Of a DNA stretch of 64,000 nt, positions 37,984 to 46,894 are shown piece after piece. Origin of the DNA: Flavimobilis massiliensis (lineage in GTDB: Bacteria > Actinomycetota > Actinomycetes > Actinomycetales > Cellulomonadaceae); contig NZ_LT964979.1 of assembly GCF_900240335.1 (NCBI RefSeq), positions 1,364,001 to 1,428,000 on the forward strand. Direction: 5' to 3'. The position numbers and the translations under genes are program-made. Every line of letters starts with the position of its first letter. The first letter of the stretch is position 1. Under the pieces are notes generated by a model. That model did no database searches, was not told where the DNA came from, and was given only the letters and a program-made list of their open reading frames with translations.

Positions 37984-38114
37984 GGAGAACCTCTCGGACG
38001 TGCGGGGCATACCGACGGGCCCGCTGCGCGTGAAACAATGCCACGTCGCCCGATCCCGGGCTGCGACCGGCCGCTCGCGCGGCTCGCTCGACCCGAAGTC
38101 TAGGGCTGGTACCC

Positions 38115-40070
38115 ATGTCGTCGCTCCCCCGCGCCTCAGCGTCCACGCTGCTGGGGCCGTCCGCCCTCGTCGCCGTCGTGCTCGGGCTCGTCCTCGGTGC
38201 GATGTCGACCGTGCTGGGCCTCCCCCTCGTCGTCACCGCGGTCGCGCTCACGTGCTCCGCCGTCGCGGAGCCCTGGCTCGCCGGCCCCGCTCGCGCCTTC
38301 ATGCGCCGCGCGTCGTTCGGCCACTCCGTGCGGCTCGCCGGACGCGCCGCGCTCGTCGCGCTCGCCGTGAGCCGCGAAGCTCCTGACCTCACCGGGGCCG
38401 CGACCGCGGCCGCCGTGTGCCTCGTCACCGTGAGGGTCGTCGACAACCTTGCGGGAGCGGTCCTCCGGTCACGGCGGACGACCGCGGTCGCGACCCGCAA
38501 CGTCGGCGACCTCCCGGGCACGCGCCTTCCGGTGCCCGCTGCCGTGCTGCTGCCGCTCACGGTGCGCGCCGCGGCCGTCGAGCCCATCGTCGTCGTGGGC
38601 GTCGCGCTCACGGTCGTCGCGCCCACCTGGCTGACGCTCGCCGCGGTTGCCGTCGCGGCCTACGCAGCGCTCGCGCTCGCCACTGGCCTCGTCGCGCTGC
38701 GCCTCGGCAGGACGGGCACGGCCGCCGTCCTCCTCCCCCAGGTCGCCGCGGCGCTCGACGCGCTCGCCCCCGACGTCGCGCTCTACCTCAGCGGCGACGC
38801 CGCGTCGGTCTACCAGGCGAACATGTGGCTCGCGACGCTCGAGCGCACCGCGCCACGCTCCATCGTCCTCCTGCGCGAGCGGAGCGTCATGGAACGCCTC
38901 GCACCGACGTCCCTGCCTGTCGTGTGCGTCCCCGACGCGACGACGCTCATGGCGCTCGGCCTGCCCACGGTCCGCGCCGCCCTCTACCCGGCGAACGTCG
39001 GCAAGAACATCCACCTCCTGCGCGAGCCGCACATCCTCTCCGTGTTCATCGGCCACGGCGACAGCGACAAGAACGCGTCGTTCAACCCGTTCACGCGCGT
39101 CTACGACGAGGTCTGGGTCGCAGGTCCCGCAGGTCGCGAGCGCTACCGGCGCGCACAGGTCGGCGTCGTCGACACGGACGTCCGCGAGGTCGGCCGGCCG
39201 CAAGCGGCCGGGCTCGCAGCCCTGCCCGTACGCAGCGGCGCGGAGATCCCAACGCTTCTCTACGCGCCGACATGGGAGGGCTGGAACCAGGAGCAGGACT
39301 ACGGGTCGGTCGCGCACCTCGGCGTGCGGCTCATCGAGCACCTCCTCACGTCCGACGCCCCGGTCCGGATCGTCTACCGACCGCACCCGTTCACGGGCCG
39401 TCGGCGCCCCGAGGTGCGTGCCGCGCATGCCCGGATCATCGAGCTGCTCGACGCCGCGAACGCACGCGCGGGCCACCCTGCGCCGCCCCTGCCCCCGCTC
39501 GTCGACGAACCTGCCGACGCGGCGAGCCGCGAGGCTGCGGTGCAGGCGCGCGACGCCGCGTGGTTCGCGTCGTCGCCCGCGGCGCACCTCGTCGTCGCCC
39601 CGCGCACGGGCGTGAGCATGGACGCCTGCATGACCGTCGCCGACGTGCTCGTCACGGACGTCTCATCAGTGCTGTCCGACTGGCTCGCGACCGGCCGTCC
39701 CTTCGGGCTCGCGGTCCCCGCCCACCTAGCGGTCGACGACCTCGTGCGGCTCGCCCCAACGGCCTCGGGGGGCACGCTGCTCCTCGCCGACGGGACAGGG
39801 CTCGACGAGATCCGCGACCTCGCCCTCGGTCGCACCGACGATGCCCGGGCCGCCGAGCGGCTCCGCCTCCGCACCCACCTGCTCGGTTCGTCGCCCGCCA
39901 CGGCTGATGTCACGTTCGCCGCTGCGGTGCGCGACGTCGTCGCGCGGTCCGAGGAACGGCTCGCGCGCCTCGGGGCCACGGAAGCCCCCTCGTCCGCAGC
40001 CGAGGCCGTCACCTCGCGCGACGCCCAGGTCCCGTCTGACGACGCGGCCGACGGGAGTGCAGGCCGGTAG
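38115..40070 (+). CDS. CDP-glycerol-type polyol-phosphate transferase with N-terminal membrane domain (1)
   Basis: A 651-residue protein. The first 200 residues form about six hydrophobic segments; residues 205-600 match the CDP-glycerol:poly(glycerophosphate) glycerophosphotransferase (TagF/TagB) fold. Motifs: HGDSDK (314-319), YAPTW (383-387), YRPHP (421-425) and TDVSSVLSDW (about 513-522). TagF-like enzymes add glycerol- or ribitol-phosphate from the CDP-activated form to a lipid-linked chain and are normally peripheral membrane proteins. The C-terminal 50 residues are disordered. A CDP-ribitol synthase gene follows. Confidence 0.85.
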   Translation: MSSLPRASASTLLGPSALVAVVLGLVLGAMSTVLGLPLVVTAVALTCSAVAEPWLAGPARAFMRRASFGHSVRLAGRAALVALAVSREAPDLTGAATAAAVCLVTVRVVDNLAGAVLRSRRTTAVATRNVGDLPGTRLPVPAAVLLPLTVRAAAVEPIVVVGVALTVVAPTWLTLAAVAVAAYAALALATGLVALRLGRTGTAAVLLPQVAAALDALAPDVALYLSGDAASVYQANMWLATLERTAPRSIVLLRERSVMERLAPTSLPVVCVPDATTLMALGLPTVRAALYPANVGKNIHLLREPHILSVFIGHGDSDKNASFNPFTRVYDEVWVAGPAGRERYRRAQVGVVDTDVREVGRPQAAGLAALPVRSGAEIPTLLYAPTWEGWNQEQDYGSVAHLGVRLIEHLLTSDAPVRIVYRPHPFTGRRRPEVRAAHARIIELLDAANARAGHPAPPLPPLVDEPADAASREAAVQARDAAWFASSPAAHLVVAPRTGVSMDACMTVADVLVTDVSSVLSDWLATGRPFGLAVPAHLAVDDLVRLAPTASGGTLLLADGTGLDEIRDLALGRTDDARAAERLRLRTHLLGSSPATADVTFAAAVRDVVARSEERLARLGATEAPSSAAEAVTSRDAQVPSDDAADGSAGR

Positions 40071-40124
40071 CATGGACCGGCGGCGTCCCGCAGGGCGCCC
40101 GAAGCAAAACGAAGGAGTCGTCCT

Positions 40125-41567
40125 GTGCGCACGGTCGGAGTGGTTCTCGCCGGAGGCGTCGGTGCTCGTCTCGGGCTCAAGGTGCCCAAGCAGATGGTGA
40201 AGATCGCCGGCAAGACCATCCTCGAGCACACGGTGAGCGCCCTCGACGCGAGCCCCGAGATCGACGAGCTCGTCGTCATGATCACGCCCGGCTGGTCCGA
40301 GCACGTCGCGACGCTCCTCGGCAACCGCTACGGCAAGCTCACGCGGATCCTCGAGGGCGGTGCGACGCGCAACGAGACGACGCGCCGCGTCCTCGACGCC
40401 CTCGGCGAGGACGAGTGCAAGGTCGTCCTCCACGACGCGGTACGCCCGCTGCTCGACGAGCGCGTCATCAAGGACTGCGTCGACGCGCTCGACTCCTACG
40501 GCGCCGTCGACGTCGTCATCCCGTCGGCCGACACGATCGTCGAGGTCGACGCGCACGACGTCATCTCCTCGATCCCCGACCGCAACCGGCTGCGCCGGGG
40601 CCAGACGCCCCAGGCCTTCAAGCTCTCGGTCCTGCGCTCCGCCTACGCCAAGGCGCTCGACGACCCGTACTTCGCGGCGACCGACGACTGCGGCGTCGTC
40701 CTCAAGTACCTGCCCGAGGTCCCCATCAAGACCGTCGCCGGAGCCGAGCACAACATCAAGGTCACGCACCCCGTCGACCTCTTCATCGCCGACAAGCTCT
40801 TCCAGCTCGCGTCGCAGGGGCCGAGCCACCTCACGGCCGCCGAGCGCTCAGAGCTCCTGCGCGACCGGACGATCGTCATCCTCGGCGGCTCCTACGGGAT
40901 CGGCGCGGAGATCGCTCGCATCGCCGAGGCCGCAGGTGCGAACGTCGTCGCCCACGGGCGGTCGACGACCGGCCTCCACGTCGAGGACTACGAGTCGATC
41001 GCGTCCGCGTTCGCGCAGACCAAGGCCGAGCACGGCAAGATCGACGCCGTCGTCCTCACCGCCGGAGTCCTGCGCATCGGACGCCTCGCCGAGACGACCG
41101 AGGAGCAGATCGCCGAGACGATCGGCGTCAACTACCTCGCCCCCGTTCACGTCGCCAAGGCTGCCTATCCGTATCTCGCCGAGACGAGCGGCCACCTCCT
41201 CTACTTCACATCGTCGTCCTACACGCGCGGCCGCGAGAACTACGCGCTGTACTCCTCGACGAAGGCCGCGGTCGTCAACCTCACGCAGGCTCTCTCGGAG
41301 GAGTGGGCCGGCGTCGGCATCAAGGTCAACGTCGTCAACCCCGAGCGCACCGCGACGCCCATGCGCACCCAGGCGTTCGGCGAGGAGGCCCCGGGTTCGC
41401 TCCTCTCCGCCGAGGCGGTCGCGGAGTCTTCGCTCGACGTCCTCGTCTCCGACGCGACGGGCCTCGTCATCGACGTGCGCCGCGAGCAGGCGCAGGACCG
41501 CGGCGAGGCCATCGCGAGCGCGCTCGACGAGACCGAGGCCGAGCTCTCCGAGAACACCACCGCCTGA
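40125..41567 (+). CDS. Bifunctional ribitol-5-phosphate cytidylyltransferase / SDR reductase (Bcs1-like)
   Basis: A 480-residue fusion. Residues 1-230 are an IspD/TarI-type cytidylyltransferase (GGVGARLGLKVPKQ at 10-23, HDAVRPLL at 103-110). Residues 248-460 are a short-chain dehydrogenase (GGSYGIG at 254-260, N336, Ser-rich strand, Y376xxxK380). The arrangement matches Haemophilus Bcs1, which reduces ribulose-5-phosphate and makes CDP-ribitol. This implies a ribitol-phosphate polymer. The GTG at 40125 has GAAGGAG 7 nt upstream; TAGCAT at 40068 (overlapping the previous stop) could be its -10. Confidence 0.9.
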   Translation: MRTVGVVLAGGVGARLGLKVPKQMVKIAGKTILEHTVSALDASPEIDELVVMITPGWSEHVATLLGNRYGKLTRILEGGATRNETTRRVLDALGEDECKVVLHDAVRPLLDERVIKDCVDALDSYGAVDVVIPSADTIVEVDAHDVISSIPDRNRLRRGQTPQAFKLSVLRSAYAKALDDPYFAATDDCGVVLKYLPEVPIKTVAGAEHNIKVTHPVDLFIADKLFQLASQGPSHLTAAERSELLRDRTIVILGGSYGIGAEIARIAEAAGANVVAHGRSTTGLHVEDYESIASAFAQTKAEHGKIDAVVLTAGVLRIGRLAETTEEQIAETIGVNYLAPVHVAKAAYPYLAETSGHLLYFTSSSYTRGRENYALYSSTKAAVVNLTQALSEEWAGVGIKVNVVNPERTATPMRTQAFGEEAPGSLLSAEAVAESSLDVLVSDATGLVIDVRREQAQDRGEAIASALDETEAELSENTTA

Positions 41568-41570
41568 TCC

Positions 41571-43346
41571 GTGGACGCCGCGGACGCCGTTGACGACGAA
41601 CCGCTCGCGTGGGGTAGGCACCTTCCCGCGCGCGTGCGTCAGCTCTACACTCTCGGGGCGCGGCCGCTGCTCGTCTCGGGCGTCGCCCTCATCGCATGGG
41701 CGTTTGCCGCCGCCACACCTCCAGTCGAGGTCATCGGCGCCCTCACGGTCCCGCTCGCCCTCGCCCTCGTGCTCCAGCGGCGGCTCATCGGGCGGACGCC
41801 AGGTGGACGCCACGGGCGCTTCGTCCTCGCGGACGGCACGGCTGTCGGCACGTTCGTCGTGCCACGCCTTGCCGTGCTCGCCGCCCTCGTCCCCACGTCG
41901 CGCGGCGACGTGCCGCGCATGGCGACGCTCGCCGTCCTCGCAGCGGCCCTCCTCGCCGAGCCGGTCCTGCGCACGCTGCTGCGCCGTGCCGTCCCGTACG
42001 CGTTCAACGTCCCAGCCGACTATGGCCCCGTCCGCAACTGGCCGTTCCTCGACCCGACGCTCGCGTGGCTCGCTTGGCTGTTCTCCGCCGTGTGCGCGAT
42101 CCTCGGCCAGGTCGCGGGCGGCGGCGAGGTCGTCGGGCTCGTCGCGGCGTTCCTGACGCTCGGCCTCGTCGCCACGCTCGGGGCCGACGCGTTCCGCCGG
42201 ACCACCGCCCGCCAACGGTTCGAGCGGCGAATCCCGGAGCTCCTCGCCGAGGTCGCCCCCGCGATGCTCCTTCACTGGGAGTCCGTGCCAGGGACGGGCT
42301 ACCAGGTGCGCATGTGGCTGCCGTACCTCGACCGTGTCGGCGCTCCCTACGTCATCGTGCTGCGCGACCCGCTCAACGTCCCGGACGTCTGCCACACCGC
42401 GACCGTGCCGATCATCGTGCGCCCCGCGCTCGAGCAGCTCGACGAGGTCGCGGCCACCCCGTCGCTCCGCGTCGCGCTCTACGTCAACACCGCGACGAAG
42501 AACCAGCACCTCGTGCGCTACGCGAACCTCACGCACATCCAGCTCAACCACGGGGACTCGGACAAGGCGCCGAGCCACAACCCGGCGTTCCGCCTCTACG
42601 ACCGCAACTACGTCGCCGGGCAGGCGGCGATCGACCGGTTCGCCGCCAACGCGGTGCGCGTCCAAGAGGACTTCTTCCGCATCGTCGGTCGGCCGCAGGT
42701 CGAGAACGTCCTCCCCGCGCCCGACGTCGACCGTACCCCGACGACCGTCCTCTACGCCCCGACATGGCGCGGTTTCTACACCGACTCCGACTACTCGTCG
42801 CTGCGCGTCGGCGCCGACCTCGTCCGTGAACTTCTCGAACGCGGTGTGCGCGTCGTGTTCAGGCCCCACCCGTTCGCACGGAACGACAGCCGTCTCGCGC
42901 AGTGCTGCGACGCGATCATCGAGCTGCTCACGGAGGACAGCGCCACGACGGGCGTCGACCACGTCCACGGGCCGCGTGCCGAGGACGTCGAGGTCGTCGA
43001 ATGCTTCAACCTCGCCGACATCATGCTCTCGGACGTCTCGAGCGTCCTCGGAGACTTCCTCTACTCCGAGAAGCCCTACGTGCTGCTCGCGACCCAGCTG
43101 CAGGTCGACGATCTCCGCGTCGACGTGCCGCTCGCCGACGGCGGGTACGTCGTCCGTGCCGTCGACGGCACGACGGCCCGGACCGATCTCGCCGCGGTGC
43201 TCGATCTCGCCCTCGGGCCCGACCCCGCGCGCACCCGACGGTCGGAGCTGCGCCGCCACTACCTCGGCGACCTACCGCGCGACGGCTACGCGAACCGCTT
43301 CGTCGAGGTGATGCGCGACGAGCTCGGGCTCCCGCCTGCGTCCTGA
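41571..43346 (+). CDS. CDP-glycerol-type polyol-phosphate transferase with N-terminal membrane domain (2)
   Basis: A 591-residue protein built like the 651-residue one: about five hydrophobic segments in the first 210 residues, then the TagF-type domain with QLNHGDSDKAPSHNP, FFRIVGRPQ, YAPTWRG, FRPHPFA and LSDVSSVLGDFLYSEKPY. It is closer to the product of 43372-45063 (shared HGDSDKAPS, YDxNxVAGQAA and TREDFFR-like blocks) than to the first. The GTG at 41571 starts 3 nt after the CDP-ribitol synthase stop, so the two are co-transcribed and the substrate is probably CDP-ribitol. Confidence 0.87.
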   Translation: MDAADAVDDEPLAWGRHLPARVRQLYTLGARPLLVSGVALIAWAFAAATPPVEVIGALTVPLALALVLQRRLIGRTPGGRHGRFVLADGTAVGTFVVPRLAVLAALVPTSRGDVPRMATLAVLAAALLAEPVLRTLLRRAVPYAFNVPADYGPVRNWPFLDPTLAWLAWLFSAVCAILGQVAGGGEVVGLVAAFLTLGLVATLGADAFRRTTARQRFERRIPELLAEVAPAMLLHWESVPGTGYQVRMWLPYLDRVGAPYVIVLRDPLNVPDVCHTATVPIIVRPALEQLDEVAATPSLRVALYVNTATKNQHLVRYANLTHIQLNHGDSDKAPSHNPAFRLYDRNYVAGQAAIDRFAANAVRVQEDFFRIVGRPQVENVLPAPDVDRTPTTVLYAPTWRGFYTDSDYSSLRVGADLVRELLERGVRVVFRPHPFARNDSRLAQCCDAIIELLTEDSATTGVDHVHGPRAEDVEVVECFNLADIMLSDVSSVLGDFLYSEKPYVLLATQLQVDDLRVDVPLADGGYVVRAVDGTTARTDLAAVLDLALGPDPARTRRSELRRHYLGDLPRDGYANRFVEVMRDELGLPPAS

Positions 43347-43371
43347 CACAGGCGGCGCACGGCCTCACGGG

Positions 43372-45063
43372 TCAGCGCTCGCGCCGCACGACCTCACGCG
43401 CCGCGTCGAGGAAGAGCCCGACGTAGTCGTCGCGCTCGACGTCGCCGAGGTACGCCGTGCGCAGGCGCAGCCTGTCGGTCCGGAGCGGATCGAGGCCGAG
43501 GAGGTCGTCGAGCGCGGCACCGAGCCCGGTGAGCGCCTCGTCGATGACGTACGCGCCCTCCGCGACCGGGTTGGCGGAGACGAAGTCGTCGATCGTCGTG
43601 CCGACGGCGACGAGCGCGAACGGCTTGCCGGAGAAGAGAAAGTCCGGGACGACGCTCGAGACGTCGGACACCATCGCATCCGCCGCGTTGAAGCAGTCGA
43701 CGACGGACATCTGCTGGGCCGCGACCTCGCCGAAGAGGTGCGCGCGACCGGTCGCGGCAGCGTCCGCCGCGAGCAGCTGCTCGATCTCCCGGCACGCGGC
43801 GGCAAGGCTGCGGGACCGCCACGCGTGCGGGTGCGGGCGGAACACGACGGTCGTTCCGCGACGCAGCAACTCCCGGACGATGTCCGGCCCCTGGAGGAGC
43901 GAGGAGTAGTTCGAGTCCGCCATGAACCCGGCCCACGTGGGCGCGTAGAGCACCGTGAGCGGGGCATCCGCGGGCCGCGCAGCGGCCGGCGCGACGTCGG
44001 CGACCTGGGGACGTCCGACGATCCGGAAGAAGTCCTCGCGCGTCGTCACGCCGTTCGCCGCATAGCGGTCGACCGCCGCCTGCCCGGCGACGAAGTTGAG
44101 GTCGTACATCCGCATGACCGGGTTGAAGCTCGGCGCCTTGTCGGAGTCCCCATGGTTGAGCTGCACGTGCGTGAGCTCGGTGAACCGCACGAAGTGGCAG
44201 TTGCGGATCGAGTTGTTGACGTAGAAGGCGGTCGTGAGGCTCGGGACGAGGACGTCGTCGAGGCCGTCCATCGCGCGGACGACAACGACGGGCCTGTCGG
44301 TGAGCGCAGCGACGGCTTCGAGGTTGCGCGGGTGCCGGAGCACGACGACGAAGGGCTCGCCGATCTGCTCGAGGTACGGCAGCCACATGCTGATCTGGTA
44401 CGTCGTCTCCAGCCCGGCCTCCCAGTAGAGGACGAAGCGCGGCGCGTACTCCTCAAGCCCGCCGCGCAGCCCCTGCTCGGCCTGTAGCCGGTCGCGTCGC
44501 GCGAGGAGCGCCCCGACACCAGCGCCGACGAGAGCAGCGAGCGCGAGGGACGTGAGGCCGAGCGCGGGGACCATGCTGGTGCCGAGTGCCGCCAGGACGA
44601 GCGCGACGACCATCGTGAGCACCGACACAGGTGCGACGAGGTGCACGGTTCGCGGGGTGCGTGCAGGTGCGGCCCATGGAGCATTCGCTGCCGCTGGCTC
44701 CCAGGCTGCCTCGGCACGTCCGAGCACCGTCTCGGCCAGTACCCCGAGGACGAGAGCCCCGGCCACGACGAAACCGAGGGCATCGGGGTTCGTGACCGCG
44801 ACGAGCACCGCACCCCAGGAGCGCGACACCGCGAAGCTGCCGAGACCGAAGCGGCTCGGCCGGGGTGTCGCGTCGGGCCGCCCGAGGGCGCGCCGCACCG
44901 CGCCGACCGGACGGAGGAGCGCCAGGACGGCGACACCCGCTGCGATCATCACCCAGAGTCCGCCCTCGACCGCGCCGACGACGAGCAGCGTGGCGAGCGT
45001 GGCGGCCGCGTTGACGAGGACAGCGACGTTGCCGAGGGCGATCGCGCCGATCTTGCGGAGCAT
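43372..45063 (-). CDS. CDP-glycerol-type polyol-phosphate transferase with N-terminal membrane domain (3)
   Basis: A 563-residue protein with about six hydrophobic segments (1-185) and a TagF-type catalytic domain: QLNHGDSDKAPSFNP, EDFFRIVGRPQ, YAPTWAGF, FRPHPHAW and SDVSSVVPDFLFSGKPF. It converges on the 41571 gene (25-bp gap) and lies 3 nt after the ABC ATPase gene, so it belongs to the minus-strand export and assembly operon. Whether it acts as primase or polymerase cannot be read from sequence. Confidence 0.87.
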   Translation of the reverse strand: MLRKIGAIALGNVAVLVNAAATLATLLVVGAVEGGLWVMIAAGVAVLALLRPVGAVRRALGRPDATPRPSRFGLGSFAVSRSWGAVLVAVTNPDALGFVVAGALVLGVLAETVLGRAEAAWEPAAANAPWAAPARTPRTVHLVAPVSVLTMVVALVLAALGTSMVPALGLTSLALAALVGAGVGALLARRDRLQAEQGLRGGLEEYAPRFVLYWEAGLETTYQISMWLPYLEQIGEPFVVVLRHPRNLEAVAALTDRPVVVVRAMDGLDDVLVPSLTTAFYVNNSIRNCHFVRFTELTHVQLNHGDSDKAPSFNPVMRMYDLNFVAGQAAVDRYAANGVTTREDFFRIVGRPQVADVAPAAARPADAPLTVLYAPTWAGFMADSNYSSLLQGPDIVRELLRRGTTVVFRPHPHAWRSRSLAAACREIEQLLAADAAATGRAHLFGEVAAQQMSVVDCFNAADAMVSDVSSVVPDFLFSGKPFALVAVGTTIDDFVSANPVAEGAYVIDEALTGLGAALDDLLGLDPLRTDRLRLRTAYLGDVERDDYVGLFLDAAREVVRRER

Positions 45064-45066
45064 GCG

Positions 45067-45918
45067 TCAGCCCTTCGTGGACCCGGAGCGGGCCCTCGTG
45101 TGCTCGTGGTAGGCCGCGGTGACGTCCTCGGCCGGGCCGTCCATGCGGACGAGCCCCTTGTCGATCCAGATCGCGCGCGTGCACATTGCCTTGATGGAGG
45201 CGAGGGAGTGCGAGACGACGAACACCGTGCCCGCTTGGCGACGGATCTCGTCGACGCGCTGGCGGCTCCGCTCCCGGAACGCAGCGTCGCCGGTCGCGAG
45301 CGCCTCGTCGATCATGAGGACGTCGGGCACCGCGGCCGTCGAGATCGCGAAGCGGAGGCGCGCCGCCATGCCCGCCGAGTACGTCGTCATGGGAAGGTGT
45401 ACGAAGTCACCGATGTCCGCGAACTCGACGATCTCGTCGAACCGCTCTTCGACCTCGTCCTTCGTGAGCCCGAGAGCGAGGCCGCCGATCATGATGTTGC
45501 GCGCGCCCGTGAGCTTACGCACGAGGACCGCGCTCACGCCGAGCAGCGAGGGGATGCCCGCGACGTACACGGAGCCCTGGGCGGGCTGGATGAGGCCAGC
45601 GAGCGCCTGGAGCGTCGTTGACTTGCCCGAGCCGTTGGTGCCGACGATGCCGATCGACTCGCCGTGACGCGCGACGAACGACACGCCACGGACGGCGTGG
45701 ATCTCCGTGACGCCGCCCGTGCTCGCGAGAGAACGACCGAGGAACTTGCGCATCCTGCCCTGCGGAGGAGCCTCGACAGCCTTGCGCCTCGTGCCGAGGA
45801 TCCGGTAGGTCACGTGAAGGTCGTCGACGACGACCGAGGGGTCGCCGAGCGCGACCCCGTCGTCCGTCATCGGGATGAGGTCGTCAGCGTCGACCTCGAC
45901 GTCGAACTCGTCAGTCAC
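45067..45918 (-). CDS. TagH-like ABC transporter ATP-binding protein
   Basis: A 283-residue ATPase of the polysaccharide/teichoic acid export subfamily. Walker A GTNGSGKS, signature YSAGM (the form usual in TagH/Wzt), Walker B VLMIDEALATGD and the H-loop VVSHSL are all present. A 40-residue N-terminal extension is acidic. It pairs with the TagG-like permease just upstream; the genes overlap by 8 bp, so translation is coupled. Together they should flip the lipid-linked polymer outward. Confidence 0.92.
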   Translation of the reverse strand: MTDEFDVEVDADDLIPMTDDGVALGDPSVVVDDLHVTYRILGTRRKAVEAPPQGRMRKFLGRSLASTGGVTEIHAVRGVSFVARHGESIGIVGTNGSGKSTTLQALAGLIQPAQGSVYVAGIPSLLGVSAVLVRKLTGARNIMIGGLALGLTKDEVEERFDEIVEFADIGDFVHLPMTTYSAGMAARLRFAISTAAVPDVLMIDEALATGDAAFRERSRQRVDEIRRQAGTVFVVSHSLASIKAMCTRAIWIDKGLVRMDGPAEDVTAAYHEHTRARSGSTKG

Positions 45919-46822
45919 GTCCGTACCTCGCCTCGTCGCGCCAGAAGATCACAAAGCCGACGACGAGCGTCACGACGGCCCACACGAGCCCGACGAGCCA
46001 CAGCTCGCCCGAGAGCTGCGCGGAGGGTTCGTCGAGCATCGCCTGCCGTGCAAGGTTGAGGTACACGGCGACGGGCTGGTAGTTCATCATCGTCGCGAGC
46101 ACGCCGCCGCTTGCAAGGTAGTGATCGATGCTGAAGATCACGCCCGACGCATACATGCCGATCCGCAGGACGAACGGCAGGAAGTTCAGCACGTCCGGCC
46201 AGCGGGCGCCGAGCCGCGCGAGGACGAAGCCCGCTCCCGTGCTGAACATGAAGAGCAGGAGCACCGCGGGCACGATGAGGAGCCAGCGCCAGTTCGGCGT
46301 CGTGTCGAGATGGAGCATCCAGCGGTCGGAGACGAGGACGAAGCCCGCCATGACGGCGAGCGCCGGCAGGAGCATCGTGAGCTCGGCGAGCACGGAAGAG
46401 ATGGGCAGGACCGCCCGCGGGAAGTGCAGCGACCGCACGAGGTTGATGTTGCGCGGGATCGCACGCGCGGCGCCCGTGACGGAGTCCTGGAAGAACTTGT
46501 ACATGAACGTCCCGACGACGATGAAGCCGATGACGTTGTTCATCCCGTCGCGGGTCTTGAGCAGGAGGCCGAAGATGAGGACGTAGACCGCCGCGTTGAG
46601 CGTCGGGTTGAGGATGTCCCAGACACGTCCGAGGTACGTGTTCTGGTTCTCGGCCTCAGCCCTCGACCGCGCGAGGACGAGCATGAAGTCGCGGCGCGCC
46701 CACAGCGAGCGCACGTACTCACGCAGCCCAGGGCGCACACCCATCTGGTGGAGCCCGTACCGCTCCGCGATCTCGGCGGGGGTCATCCCCGCCGTCGCGT
46801 CGTTCGTCGCGTCTGTTGTCAC
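45911..46822 (-). CDS. TagG-like ABC transporter permease
   Basis: A 303-residue ABC-2 type permease with six membrane segments and the typical cytosolic amphipathic start (EYVRSLWARRDFMLVLARSRAEAENQNTYLG, then RVWDILNPTLNAAVYVLIFG). This is the TagG/RfbA-type subunit that exports teichoic acid or O-antigen-like chains. The GTG at 46822 opens the operon part reading permease, ATPase, transferase (3). A 72-bp gap separates it from the 413-residue transferase upstream. Confidence 0.92.
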   Translation of the reverse strand: MTTDATNDATAGMTPAEIAERYGLHQMGVRPGLREYVRSLWARRDFMLVLARSRAEAENQNTYLGRVWDILNPTLNAAVYVLIFGLLLKTRDGMNNVIGFIVVGTFMYKFFQDSVTGAARAIPRNINLVRSLHFPRAVLPISSVLAELTMLLPALAVMAGFVLVSDRWMLHLDTTPNWRWLLIVPAVLLLFMFSTGAGFVLARLGARWPDVLNFLPFVLRIGMYASGVIFSIDHYLASGGVLATMMNYQPVAVYLNLARQAMLDEPSAQLSGELWLVGLVWAVVTLVVGFVIFWRDEARYGRD

Positions 46823-46894
46823 GCGTCCATCCCTACAGGTCCCGTCCGTCCGGTTGTCCGACGTTGCATTGTGTCAGCCTCCTCGGCCGTCGTC

